Shown here in pieces: positions 1-12,341 of a stretch of 64,000 nt of DNA. Source of the stretch: Lucifuga dentata (taxonomy: Eukaryota; Chordata; Actinopteri; Ophidiiformes; Bythitidae); assembly GCA_014773175.1 (NCBI GenBank), contig VXCM01000150.1, positions 124,001 through 188,000 on the forward strand, given 5' to 3'. Numbering within the stretch: position 1 is the first letter of the stretch; each line of letters opens with the position of its first letter. The notes under the pieces were generated by a model that was not told the DNA's origin, made no database searches, and worked only from the letters and a program-made list of their open reading frames with translations. Position numbers and translations under genes: made by a program.

Positions 1-376
1 TGAGGAATAAAGGCGATGAAGACGTAAAGCTACTGACATCTAGGGTGAGTTGGATTTTCATCATCAAAGAAACAAAAAAAAAGCATTCCTTTGCTGGTGC
101 ATCTCACACTGACAATACAGACACTGTCCAATGGGTCAGAAGGAAGATAGAAGGAAGCAAAGGAGAAAGCAGCTGGCTGACAAATTAGTGTGTGGCTTAT
201 GATCATATCGTAGCAACCCAACATTATCATCAGAAAATGGATAAGAAGAAAAAAAAAGATTCTTTTCTGAAGGCTTTCCTCCTGGAGCCTCTCAGTGGGA
301 GGGAGAGTAAATAAGATGTCATCAATAATAGACAGTGAATGTTCTTAGCAGCGTCTCTCTCTCTCTCTCTCTCTCA

Positions 377-419
<43 letters not shown>

Positions 420-2185
420 NCACACACACACACACCAGCTCCCACTGATTCCTTTCCTGCAGACAGGCCTGCCAACCGCCAGTCTTTTTACACACGCTCA
501 GATTCACTGTCCTGACTAATCGCTTGTGATAGGGGCCTTTGCCATAATTACACAGGGCCTTATCACAAACTTATGCGATGCATTTTTCATGTCCTGGCTG
601 CTGGCAGTTCCTTCACTGCCCATGCTGGCAGTCAATCTATGAAAAAGACTGATCTCAGACAAATTCACACACACACAGGCACATGCACGCATGCGCGCAC
701 ACACACACACCAATTCAAACAGTGAGAAATGGACGAGAGCAGGGTGAAGGGCCAAGGAGAGGAAAAAAATTTTGAGGATGGGAGGGGGAGGCAAGAGAGA
801 GAGAGAGAAAGATGGGGGGTTNGGGGGGGGCAGGAAAGGGTGGGAGACAGATAGAAGGGAAAGAAAGAGAGAGCAGTCTCAAATTTTTACATAATGCATG
901 AATAAGAGGGCACAAGTAGGAGGACCAAACAAGATCAAATAAATAGGAGAAGTGAAGCCTTGATGATGTGGCATAAGTGCAACACAAAGCCCGCTGGGAA
1001 GACTTGCTCAGTGTCCTTTTGTCTACACAATCATAGGGGCATCATGACCTAAATAAAAGTTTAAATCCCAAGCCTGTGCTATGTGCAAATACCTTATCAA
1101 CAATTGAGCTAGCCAACATAATGCAATATTATGTTAATGACGGTGGCAACTAGGCAACTGATATTCATAAATTGTGATTTGAAATTCAGTAATGCACGTT
1201 AAATGCCACGGGTAAACACAACAGTTCCATTGTCTACATGTCTTGTGATAGGTCAAACAGGCTCTAATATACACAGGCTATATTCACACACTGAATAGGC
1301 CCAATATTTCCAACTCGTATCCTTTACTCAGGCATGGATTTCCGTGTACGGTCAGATTAGTGGCGTGCGCGAGCCTGGGACATTTCTGGAGTTCATCATT
1401 CTTTGCGCTATATTTCAGTTTATATCATTTTATTAATAAACATCGCGCGAGCAAACACCGTCCCGTCCTCTACTTTAACAGACGTGGCAATGTCTGTAAA
1501 AACCTCCTGATGTATAACTGCCGTCAGGAGAAACCAAAAAAAAAAAAAAAAACNAAAAAAAAAAAAAAAATCGACCGAGTTGATCAACCATAATCACAAC
1601 GACGACTTCAACATAAACGTTTTTCAACGCCGTTAGTCCGTAAGGTTGCTAATGTTTTCTTTCGCGTCAACTGAACTTGCCTATTTGAAAGTTAAAAGCA
1701 GAAAAACACAAGCAAAGCGCTGTTATGTGTCCGTGCTGCCCGTCTGTACGGTTGGTGTCGCCACAGCGCCACCGTATAATGAGTCGCACTTATTTTTTCC
1801 CCCAAATTATCCAACCTTACAACGGCTAAAGCGTCGGGCTAACTACGGCTACTCGCTTCTGTAAAAGTTGAAGAACACGCAATTAAGATAAGCTAGCCGA
1901 AAGCTTCAAGCTAAAGCCCCGTCCTTTTGTTTTTAATTCGGTGCATCCCTGCGGCGTCGCCCCGGCTGCCCAGTTGCAGAGTCCGATCGATGTTGAATTG
2001 AACAAAGAGGATCAATTTCTGATCAGCGAGAGAGCCACTTTCATCAATGTGAGGAAGAGCTCTTGAATTCTCTTCCCAAACACCTACGAGACGGCCGCCG
2101 AAATTACACAAAACACAGCGTCCGATAGAGACAAATCAAGCGAACCGAATACAGGGTAGAAGATTAAAACAGGCGGTGAACTGAC
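1..2185 (-). other. cux1: cux1 intron 1 (partial)
   Basis: This stretch follows the first coding exon of cux1 on the minus strand and begins with a GTCAG donor at 2185-2181. I found no second cux1 exon in it, so the remaining exons lie beyond the left edge. It holds a (CT)n-(CA)n microsatellite at about 355-434 with a single N at 420, an imperfect CA tract at 664-710, a purine-rich GA/G tract at 776-876 with an N at 822, and a poly-A tract at 1536-1570 with an N at 1554. No other gene is visible. Confidence 0.7.
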
Positions 2186-2248
2186 CTGTAGTTGTTGTAA
2201 GTCAAAGCGCTTCCAATATTGAAACATCGATCCTGCATTGGCCGCCAT
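2186..2248 (-). CDS. cux1: CUX1/CASP first coding exon
   Basis: This is a 63-base exon of 21 codons, starting at the ATG whose A is at 2248 and ending in CAG before a GTCAG donor in phase 0. The peptide starts MAANAGSMFQYWKRFD and ends LQQLQ. That is the N-terminus shared by the homeodomain repressor CUX1 and its Golgi splice form CASP. CUX2 has LRRLQ at the end of this segment, so CUX1 is favoured. The exon precedes the coiled-coil region; the cut repeats and homeodomain are outside the window. Cux1 beside myl10 and col26a1 matches human 7q22 synteny, which supports the call. Confidence 0.9.
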
Positions 2249-2251
2249 CTT
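2241..2251 (-). promoter_or_regulatory. YY1-type motif over the cux1 start codon
   Basis: Read on the minus strand the bases are AAGATGGCGGC, the canonical YY1 core, and the ATG inside it is the cux1 start codon. YY1 sites at this position just downstream of transcription starts are well known in vertebrate promoters. Occupancy is inferred. The GC-richer stretch at about 2260-2390 probably carries the 5' leader and promoter. Confidence 0.45.
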
Positions 2252-3356
2252 GAGACATATTGAGACAGGAATGAGATGCTGATAGAGAGCGCGGGGGTTG
2301 GAGTTCAGTGGAGAGGACGGAGCAGCTTGGAAAACCCGGACCGGATCAGGTCCACAACTGCTGCTGTAAGCGGCTGTGTACGGAACGGACTAACCCCACA
2401 GCAGTGTTGCCTTAATAACGCCATTATAATTGCTTAAATAGCATTTTATCAACATTCAGATATTACAGGTACATAACCGACATGGCATTAATTTTCTTTC
2501 AATCGTATTACGCTAGAAAACATGAAATCACAGGTACCAGATGAGTCCAGATTTTAACTAACTTAGATTTTTTTTTTTTTTTTTTAATTTATTACAGAGA
2601 GCAAAGATCAAGAAAAAATAATGCCAGGAGGCTACTTGGAAGCCATATCTAAAAACAAAAACATCGCACCGGGGACCTCAGCAGTGGTCCCTCTGAGCTG
2701 CGTGGGTCTGTGGAAGACAATTGAATGAGATAAATCTAATAAGTTATCACACTGACAAATTGAACCGTCAAAATTAGAAATAGTAAGTTGATCTGTGGAA
2801 GTTATTTTTCCATGCATATAGGGGTTTTGTAAACTTTCATTTAATTTCTGATTGCTATAGTGCTAACCACTTTGTGTTTACTTATTTGTTGAAGTGTTCC
2901 CACTTACCAAGGAAAAGTTTTTAATTGCATTATGGACGTCTATGTCAGGGAATTTACAATACATTGAAAATGAATTTAATTAAGTCATAGATTCTGTCTG
3001 TCCAAATAGATAAAATATAAATAAAAACTACACTGCACATTAATGGATAAATAAAAATAATAATAATAATAAACCCCACAATTTTGAGTGGGTAATACTT
3101 GATTTAAATTAAAAGGGCAGATCTAATGTACAAATTCAGTTGTGCAGTAAAGTAGGAATGGCAAGGACCTAATGAACTTGGTCATTTAAGATTTCATAAA
3201 AAGATTAAGTGGACTTATAAGATAGTTTATAATTAATAGGGTAAAGGTCAATGTAGAAGGTAGACTTAATAATCACAATTCAGGTAATCCTTTGGAGCAC
3301 AAATATCAGGTTAGTCAAGTAAACTGTATTGTTAATCCAGTCAATAGCTGCTGCAG

Positions 3357-3545
3357 GAGGGCAGCCCAGCAGTGGTTAGAGTGTCAGTGTGTAGGCTATA
3401 TTGTTGGTAAAGTGACCTTGAGCAATACACTAAACCCATACTGCTGGGGTGTCTCTCCTGTCTGACCATGTCCTCTGACCCTTTCAGCTTGTGGATGTGC
3501 CTCAGAGGGATATGCAAAGAATTTCTGATTACATTGTATAGACTG
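3357..3545 (+). mobile_element. Degenerate tRNA-derived SINE
   Basis: The segment has an A-box-like GTGGTTAGAGTGTC. Downstream comes ACCTTGAGCAATACACTAAACCC, a decayed form of the fish SINE phrase about losing track of 'CCTTGAGCAAGGCACTTAACCCC'. Near its end is GGGATATGCAAAGAATTTC, typical of the 3' body of common teleost SINEs. The B-box is decayed and no target-site duplication is clear, so this is an old copy. The boundaries are approximate. Confidence 0.6.
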
Positions 3546-5987
3546 TCCTAAATTCCTCTGTCGAAATCTACAGCCTCATCCACCTTAAAATGCTTTACGC
3601 CTCAGCTTCAGCCTCCAATTTCTCAATGCACAAGAGCACACCAAGTCAGAGCGTAGCTGCTCAATTTTATCAGGGCAATACATCTGCTGTACACATTGTT
3701 TTCATTTTTAGCATTTTGTGGGCTCCCCAATTGGCTTGTCTGTGTAGTGTTGTGTGGCCTGGCTGTCTGGAAAATCTTGGCCTGCATTTTGCACTTTCTG
3801 GTTTTGTCTTGAATGCTTGGAGCCCACAGCCCTTCTATCAGCCCAGCTTTTAACAAAAAAATATTTCATAGCTTCATTTTTCTCTTCAATATTTTTCACA
3901 GCAATTGCACTTTAATCGTATTCACTAAAAATAACAGTGGGTTTTGCCATAGATAATAATGCCTCTTTCACTGAATTTCTGTGGATACAAAGGTGCATTT
4001 TGTGTTTTGAATTAGCTCAACTTTCAGGTCATTACTTGATTTGATTTGAAGCCGTTTGTCTCTCTCGTTCAACTGTATGAATAGTGTTCAGTGCTCAACT
4101 AATACCTAGCCTAAATTGCCTTCGCTTATTTTATACTTCATTTATGGACATGATATAGTGAATTAAAGGTTGGCTTTGGTTTGCCGATCACACCCAGTCA
4201 CATGCTTTTAATGAGATGTACTGAAATACAGATAAAAGTCATTTATACTTAATATAACAAATAGAAGTGGCTGCCTTAAAAGGAACACTGAATGATAGCA
4301 AAGAAACATATAATAGCAGCATGATTCATAGTAGTCAGTGTTGATTACTGATTATTACCGCATCAAGTCTGTCTTATATAAAGGCCATGAGTAATTGATC
4401 TGCACTGATATACATACAAAGAATATGCTACTGAACTGATGTTTTTGCTTTTTATACAAAAAAAAACCTGCACAGGAGATGAAGAATCTCTACTTTAGTC
4501 CTTTCTTCTAATCCTTTTCTTCTAATTCCACCATGATACTCAGTGTTTCCCAGGCTTGGCCTGTATAAGTTGAGATGCTACCTATCATTAAGCCAAACCA
4601 GAAATACAGGTCTGAGATAATCCACGCAGGCTTTGCACTATGTCCATTATGATGTTTCCAGTTATCTTTTACTACCACACAAAGAAAATGCCTAACTAAA
4701 GGGGAATGTGATATATTATTTTCCTAATAACAGAACAGCTAATTATTTGATAGCATTATATTACTAAGTATACTTCATTGATGATTTAAAAGTAATTCCA
4801 AGATGCATATCTGCATTGAGACACTTATACTATCGTCATAATGGAAGTTTCAAAATCATTTCATTTTGTGGTGCCAAAATTAATTTGAGATTATGTGTAA
4901 ACTGGTAATTTATTAGGAAAACATCTTAATGTTAAGTGTCTTCAAAATGTCTACAGGTATGGCCATTATAAACCAGTCGATAGTTTTTAACAGACAAGCT
5001 TTTTTTCCCCCTCAAACTCTGCTAAACAGACAGTATCTCCATAAGGATTTGGCTGAAGCTTCACTCGGCTCTCTATTTCTTTGAAGCTGTAGGGGGTACG
5101 CAGTGTAAGTTAGAACAAGCAAGAGTCTCAGTTATCAATCCTGCTACAAATGATCAGGTTTCCCCTACAGAGCCTTAAGTCTGGTAGGAAAGACATGAGT
5201 GGATCTTTCTATTACACTATACAGTAAAACAAGAAGAAAAAAATGTCTCAAATGGTTCTTGACAAGAAGGAAGGAACATACAACAAACACGGGGCATTTG
5301 AGATTACAAATTTAGCCTATAAAAACTTCATTGGTTCATCGTACATGTTTTGTTATACATTCTTTACGTCATTGATATTATACAATACCATACCACGATG
5401 GAGCCACAGGGTGTAAAATAAAACAGTGGCTCTGTCCTTCAGCTTTCCCACTTCCTCTGTTTGTGTCTCGTTTCCTCCTACTCATTGACTGTGCCTGTAA
5501 GGTGCTTTTAGCAGACCTTGTGCAGCCGGGTTAGAGATGAATGTGTGGCCCTTGGGAGCCGTAGGCAGAGAGCAACACTGATCATGTCAGACAGGCTGGG
5601 GAGGCTGCATAAGATCATCATCATCCAACAGTGAAGTGAATCGCCGCAGTGACACTTTCACACAACCTCTGACCTCCAGGCTAACCTCTCAGGTCATGAT
5701 CAAGGTCAGGGGTCAGTGAGGGCCTCTGTGATCAGGGACCTCACAGCCCCCACCCTCCTCTTCCTCTTCTCTACCTTCTCTTACTTCATTTTTTTTCTTG
5801 AATTTTCCTTTCCCTCATCTTCTATCTGTTCCTCCATCACTCAGTCTCTTTTACTGGCCGGGACCAATTGAGACATTGCATCCCCTGGGAGTGCAAAAAG
5901 GAAAGCAAGAGAAAATCAATAGGGAAGATGAGTGAAGACCTGGGGGTCCCATCAAAAACTGAATGCTTCTTTCCGTGCTGGTATGAT

Positions 5988-5996
5988 TCACACTCA

Positions 5997-6045
<49 letters not shown>

Positions 6046-6056
6046 GCACACACAGA
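5988..6056. repeat. (CA)n microsatellite
   Basis: A nearly pure CA dinucleotide tract with a CACTCA leader and an AGCACACACA tail. Reading frames across it give Thr-His or Val-Cys runs and are not genes. Confidence 0.95.
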
Positions 6057-7224
6057 GTGGTATTACTTTCAACAAACAGGAAGGTAACAGTAAACACCAG
6101 CCTTGCCAGTGACCACAGCTATTGAAAAAGATGTGTACGGCCTGCATTCTGTGCCAGTTGTGTGTATGTCACCGGTACTATTACCATTAATAAGTGGAGA
6201 GTTATAATCTATTGGCCACCATTATCATATAAAATGACCTGACAACTCCTTGTGTGTGTTTTTGTCTGTGTCACAATGGTGGCAGATTGCTGTAGTGATG
6301 GTGGATGGTTGAACAGGAGAAAGATGCAGTATTGATCACTCCATGTACTTTAGCTGCAACAGTGACTGAGTAAGCTTGGTGACAAAAAAAAAATGGTTTC
6401 CTAACAAGAAAAAAGCAGCAGACATGAACAGCAGTCTTTGTGTGTCATCTTGGGTGTAATATGAGCAGAACCACACAAAGAAAAATGACACCTTATTACC
6501 AGTTTGTCTGCATTTACAGTTTATTTCCAGCAAAACATACATGTCGTTGTCCTACTATAAATGAGGAAAATGATGAAAATAAAAATTGACAGAATACATA
6601 ATTTTTCATTTTCTGACCCAGACCATCTCAAATGTTTCTGCACAAAAATGTGTGTTTATAATATTGACCTACAGTATCCATAACTTATGACAGAGCAGAT
6701 TGCCGTGTTTCTTCCCAACACAAGATAACCCCAGGCAGGACATTAAATGATTGGCTGAAAATAGAACTGTTCAGATGAAAGGGAGGATAAATAATGCAGA
6801 AAGAATACAAAATCTCTTATGGGGATAACTAGTCACACACATGTGCACACACACACACACACGCACACATAATTTTTTTCCTGTGAGGAAAAGTGAATGG
6901 ATGTAACAGGAAGGAGGAGGACCCTACGGAGACACACATGCTTCTTGCTTCATCTCCTTCCACTTCTCCTTGCCTGCCATCTTTTCCGTTCACATGCAGA
7001 CTTTATGACATACTGTGTCTGTGGGGAGAAATAATGTTGTCCCAGTCACAGTGCGTTTTTCCAGCCCACCAGAGCTCAGACACTATAATGCAGGATTTTC
7101 AAACTTGCTGTCTCATAATTTTTTCATAGATTTTGCTCAAAATGCATTCACATGATGACACACTGGACATTTGATCCTTTCATAAAGCCATGTCCCGGCA
7201 CCTGAGTGTTTATTTCCTCTATTG

Positions 7225-7258
7225 TTTTTTTTTTTTTTTTTNTTTTTTTTTTTTTTTT
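7225..7258. repeat. Poly-T tract with single-N junction
   Basis: A T homopolymer interrupted by one N at 7242, with T runs on both sides. It fits the window-wide pattern of unmerged contig ends, so its true length is probably shorter than shown. Confidence 0.85.
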
Positions 7259-8627
7259 CTTTTACTTTTTAGTGCAATTAAAAATGTGACTTAAGATTTC
7301 TGGTTAGAGGGTGCTGCAAAGCAGGGTGAAATTAAATAAATAAAACATATGAAACAAACATTTTCAAAGCCTTCCTGCCGCATGCATAATTTTTTTGAAA
7401 TGTTTATTCACTCGCTAAATTAAAATGCATATTTTGAGAACGTCAGTGCTGCGCAGAACGTTTCAGCCAGCAGCTTTGTGCTTGTGTAGGGAGACACCTA
7501 GTGGCCATGATCTGTGCAGGTTTCATATGGGGATTCATGGACGTTTGTTGGGACTCTATATCATCTTGACATTTATAAAAAACCATTCATTCGTCAATAA
7601 ATTAAATCTGGGGCATTCTTTTATAATAAATTAAATTTTTGTTTATGGAACAATACTCTAAGGCAGAATTTTTTTCATTTCACCATGTCCCATACTGATC
7701 CCTGCCTCCAAACTCAAAAGAACATGAAGTATGTGGTATGATTTGCATAACAGCGTAGCATAACTTACTAAACGATAAATGCGTTCAGGTCTTTTCAAAC
7801 ATATCAGTAACTTGTCAACATGCCGGACTCTGAGTCTTGAGCCATGGGTGTTTGCCCAACCTTAAAGTGTGTGAATCCAGGTCAGCAGGCCTCACAAAAG
7901 CCCCATTCACGAGTAACAGGAACCCGGACCTATGCTGCCACGTCAAATGTTTCAGCATCCTGCACTAGCGAGCATTTTTTCTAGGTTTTGACCTAGAAAG
8001 AGTGTGAAGTCGCCTCTACCATGACGCACAGCTGAGCCGGCCAAATGAGAAGAATGCAGGTGGCAGCTGTGACAGCCATTTGTTGGACTAGTGCAGAGGT
8101 ACTCAAATGCAGATCTACAGGTCGGATTGGGATCCTGACTTCTTTGCTGACAATTTAATTAGGGGGTGTGTGTGTGTGTGTGTGGGTGGGTGGGTGTGCT
8201 GACAGGACTAGCTGCTCTGACAACTTTCAGGCATTCAGTGTCACTCTGCAACAACTTTTTAACTCGTGATGTGGCAGCGATGTCCCGCAGATAATACAGA
8301 TATGAAAAGTATCATTTGCTCAGAGTGCGGAGACAGTTGTGGTTTGATCCGGATCTGGACCGGCGTCCGGATTTTGAGGATGACTGGACGAATGGACTAT
8401 TGCTGGTTGTTATAGCTAAACAATCTCACCTGCATGCCTTAGCTTGCAGGACAATGGCTTTTAATGTCGGGCATTAAGGAGTGCAAATACACTCAATGGC
8501 TACTTTTTTTACATTTACAAAAAGTTTCAAGAGATGGATAACTTTTTGGAGAAGGAAAACAAACTGATTCTGATAACGGGAGAGCTGGTCTACGTGTTTT
8601 GAACTTTTGAGGGGCCTGCGGCAGTCG

Positions 8628-9865
8628 ATGGGAGCTGGTGGTCACAGAGCGGCAGACCGCTCATTAGCGCACAGCAACGTTTGGCGACAGGGTTTGATCC
8701 ACCGGGGAAAATGCTGGGCGTTTGTTCTGAAACGGAAACGGACATACTTCCGCGTGTACGTGGCTATCGTCTGCTTCCTGTTAGTCCTGAGAGTTTTTCT
8801 ACTTTCCTTACCTGAGCCGTTTACGCACCAGCCGCTCGCCTCTGCCGCCGAAGAACGCGGTGCGGTGACACTGCTAATATGGACGCATCCATTCAGACAG
8901 TACCAAAAACTTCCAGACTGCTGGGCGCTGTATCAGATCAGCGGGTGCATCCTGACCGACGACTGGCGCGCGTACCCGGAAGCTGACGCCGTACTCATTC
9001 ACCACCGGGAAATCGCCACCAGTTTCACCGGGCTGCCGCNCCGGAAGCTGACGCCGTACTCATTCACCACCGGGAAATCGCCACCAGTTTCACCGGGCTG
9101 CCGCCTGACCCGCGGCCACCTGCGCAAAAGTGGATATGGATGAACTACGAATCCCCCACGCACACGCCCGGACTGTGGGGTTTCGAGGACGTTTTCAACC
9201 TCACAATGAGCTACCGGACAGACTCTGACATCTTCCTGCCTTACGGGTACCTGATACCCAATGCACGCCTTGCAAAGAGTCCCCGCATCTACACACAACC
9301 TCTCTGCGGGCTCTCGCGCTCACACCTCTTCCGGCCCCACCTCGTGGCCTGGGTCATCAGCAACTGGTCTGAGTCCCAAGCGCGCGTGTCATTCTACTAT
9401 CAGCTCTCCAGGTACATCAAGGTGGACGTGTTCGGGCGTGCAGGACGCCCGTTACCGAAGGGCAGCGGCAATGTGGTGCGGCTAGTGAAGCAGTACCAGT
9501 TCTACCTGGCGCTGGAAAACTCACTACACACCGATTACATCACGGAGAAGCTATGGAACGCGGTAAGGGCCGGGGCCGTGCCTGTTGTCATGGGCCCGCC
9601 AAGGGGCAACTATGAGCGCTTCCTGCCCCCTGAGGCCTTCATCCACGTGGATGACTTTCCCACTGCCCGAGGGCTGGCCCAGTACCTGCTGCTGCTGTGG
9701 CGGAACCCGGCCCGGCTGAGGTGGCACCTGGAATGGAGAGGAAGCTACTGCGTACACCAGCTAGCGTTCTGGGCTGAACATTACTGTGTGGCCTGCAGGG
9801 AAGTGAGGAGGACTAGAAACAGGACTGATGTGGTCAAAGACATGGAGGACTGGTTTCAGTCCTGA
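8628..9865 (+). CDS. Alpha-1,3-fucosyltransferase (GT10, FUT4/FUT7-like)
   Basis: An intronless gene for a Golgi type II enzyme that transfers fucose from GDP-fucose in alpha-1,3 linkage to GlcNAc of lactosamine chains (Lewis x/sialyl-Lewis x synthesis). The start ATG at 8628 is the first in frame. A short basic cytoplasmic tail is followed by one membrane anchor at about residues 43-61 (VYVAIVCFLLVLRVFLLSL). The catalytic half has ESPTHTPGL, YRTDSDIFLPYGYL, VDVFGRAG, FYLALENS and DYITEKLW, ending in WFQS, all GT10 hallmarks. YGYL, NYERF and the run around FIHVDDFPTA favour FUT4; GPPRGNYE resembles FUT7. The exact paralog is uncertain. An unmerged 64-base duplicate around N 9040 adds 65 false bases. 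Collapsing it keeps the frame and gives about 390 residues, a normal family length. The motif after DYITEKLW is one residue shorter than in human FUT4/FUT7. Confidence 0.9.
8976..9104. repeat. False tandem duplicate around N 9040
   Basis: Bases 8976-9039 are repeated exactly at 9041-9104 with one N between. With both copies kept, the fucosyltransferase frame is broken; with one copy it is continuous. This is best read as two overlapping contig ends joined without merging, not as a biological duplication. Confidence 0.9.
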
Positions 9866-10494
9866 AGCCAACACCTTAACACGTGATTAATCCAAAAGCA
9901 AAGAAATGTACTGACAGAAAGTAACCTTTCTTGTCAAACAGGTGTAACAGGATTAATATTTAATATTAATATCTGCTGCATTTAGGTGTGCCAGGAAGTG
10001 GTAATGTACTTTCTGGATCACTGGTACACATAAATGAAAGGGAGCCAGTTACACATAAGTGCCCTTCTTGCTATGACATATCCACTGTGACAAAAGTGTT
10101 AACCACACACACACTCCTCTGGCACCATGTGAGACAGACAGACAAGCTCCCAATCCATAAGTATAAGAAGTTATCCTGTGAGCCATAATTGTTTAGGAAA
10201 CTGAGGTTCTGTTAAATTACTGAAAATGGCTTGGTTGTGATTTTTCTAAGAATCAAATTGATTTTGTGTGTGTGACTTATCTGTGTGTTCCTGTAGGCTA
10301 CCATTTTATTTTTTTAAGGGCCTCTTTTATTTTTACACTTTACATCTTCATGTAGCTAGATAGATATGTCAAAGCCCATAACTATTTCTCCACATTGTAC
10401 GTTTACAGATCACGTACATTAAACTAGGCCAACATTTATTGATGTCAAACTGGTAATGCAGTAACTTTTCAGTCTTTCAAATGAATTGTTTTGC

Positions 10495-10500
10495 AATAAA
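10495..10500 (+). terminator. AATAAA poly(A) signal, fucosyltransferase
   Basis: A canonical AATAAA about 630 bases after the fucosyltransferase stop codon, in AT-rich sequence. It is the first strong signal I noticed downstream on that strand. The assignment is inferred from position. Confidence 0.4.
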
Positions 10501-11626
10501 GATTTGAATTTTTAAAAAATTTATGCGACATAAGTATTAACTGATATCTAATTGTGATCATCTATCTCAAGTATGTTTCAGGTTCTTGTCAGGTGATTTT
10601 TACACAACAAATGGAATCAAATATTCCAATGTCTTAAACACTTTGGAAATTGGCAGCAATGGGAAGTGTGTGTAAGTTGGTGTAAATGGTGTAAACATGC
10701 AAAAACACTGCACTGATGTAGTTATTTAAAGGCAAGATTAGGTAAGTGTTCGGGCCTGAGTAATAAATTAAGTCAAAGATGTTCCTCAAGTAAAATTATG
10801 CATGTGTGTGTGCGTGCATGCATATGCCTGTTGTCAGATTCCCAAGAGCGTTCTTACTTTGTGTTTCTGTACAGATTTATTGACTTGTAAAAAGTATAAA
10901 GTGTGCCTGCAGGAGTTGGCACTAAATCATGTCAGTCATAGCATCCCTGTTGCACTGCATTTGCTCTACCATACATGGACAATGCAACAGTCCCCTCCCA
11001 CCCAACCCTAAATCGTACTCTGAGGTCCTGCTTTGTTTTTGCATATCAGACACATTGATTTGTGATTGGGGTCACACTGTTGTCCCAAACTCTATCTTTT
11101 CTAGTCCTGTTTATACTGGCTGTGCTTGTTAGAGCGAAAGAGAGCTGTACCAGTAAACTGTCTTTGATTTAGCATCACTAAAATGAACATCACAAAACTA
11201 CAGTAATGCTGCTGGTGTTTTTACTATCATGCAAATACTGCTTAAAAAATAACTATATATATATATAAAGAGAAGGAAGGAGGAGGCACAGGCCTGTTTT
11301 CAAATATAGTTTTAGGAGGAACTGGCCTGTCACTTGATAGGAGTCAGAAGCTGTGATGCAGATCATTCAAATTTACACCTCCTCATTCGCAGCCTCACAC
11401 AGAATTAACACTTCATACTGCCAAATGAGACGTTTCCTTAGGCACAGATGCAGGGAATAATGTTGCTTCACATAATGAGCTGATGCTTCAACAGCTGTTG
11501 AAACCGCTGAAGTCTATCAACAATAATTCTTTCAGATGGCAAAAACACCCAGATCGCTAATCGGTGTCAGAATCTTATTCATGTGCAATAAGGAGTCCGT
11601 GACATCGATTATTATTATAATGATAT

Positions 11627-11715
11627 TAAGGCAAGGCAATGCTAATTTATTTATATGGCACTTTTTTTTTATACAAAGGCAATTCAAAGTGGTTTATATA
11701 AGGCATAAAATACAT
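11627..11715 (+). mobile_element. Teleost interspersed repeat fragment
   Basis: The sequence runs AAGGCAAGGCAATGCTAATT, a TTTATTTATATGGCAC block, then AAGGCAATTCAAAGTGGTTT. This is the familiar fish repeat phrase (GGCAAGTTTATTTATATAGCAC and CAATTCAAAGTGCTTTACATAA) in slightly decayed form. The superfamily was not determined and the edges are approximate. Confidence 0.55.
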
Positions 11716-12341
11716 TAAATTAGAAATAAAGCATAAGACATACACAAAGTGATACGCATTCTTTATGTTTTTAAATATAGATTTACCTAAGATGTCCTTC
11801 TTCAAAATATATATTCCCAATATCATGATTACCTTTCTACTGTGACCTCTATTAGCAGAACAGGTCCCAGACAATTAATTGTGTTATGTATAAAGGCAGG
11901 ACATTCTTCCTATTGTTTCTCATGGGTTCATCTGATCAGAAAAAAATATTGCTAGATTATTCACACAATGGAGTCTGTGCAGCATATTTGAAAATATATC
12001 AATTGCTGTCTTAATGGAACTTGGGATATTATATGTTATAGAGTCTTGTATATTAGCTGAATTTTTGTTAGATTTGATAAGGGATTATTTTTTTTAAATT
12101 TTGCAACTTAGTAAAACGCATCAAAAATGTAATAATATTCAACTACACCGACTCTTTGTGCACCATCTTCTGTTCCATAAAAAATCCTCCAGCCATGTCC
12201 AAGTTCTTTGATGCAGAGAGGTGGAGTTGTCAGATGTCTCTGCTGGCTAGGATTGGTTCCCCGCCCCCAGCTACATGCAAACCTCAGTCAATCTGACTCA
12301 AAGGAGAGAGTCCTCTCATCGGACATGTCTGTTTTTGTTAG

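Larger units (their letters stand above)
2249..8627. other. Intergenic: cux1 upstream region
   Basis: This region lies between the divergent cux1 and fucosyltransferase genes. No coding exon with flanking splice sites was recognised. It contains a degenerate SINE (3357-3545), CA microsatellites (5988-6056, 6835-6868), a poly-T tract with a single N at 7242, and a GT/GGGT tract (8166-8196). The part nearest 2249 should hold the cux1 promoter and the part nearest 8627 the fucosyltransferase 5' leader. Confidence 0.6.
9866..12341. other. 3' UTR and intergenic, fucosyltransferase to myl10
   Basis: This holds the probable 3' UTR of the fucosyltransferase to about 10.5 kb, then AT-rich sequence with one fish interspersed repeat (11627-11715). 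The myl10 initiator exon should lie near the right end but could not be placed. No other gene is seen. Confidence 0.55.

Noticed and set aside
7980..8010. Small hairpin TTCTAGGT-TTTG-ACCTAGAA
   Set aside because: Arms of 8 bp are common by chance in 64 kb.
8976..9104. Tandem exon or domain duplication in the fucosyltransferase
   Set aside because: Exact copies on either side of a single N, frame broken when both are kept, same pattern at other sites: an assembly join.
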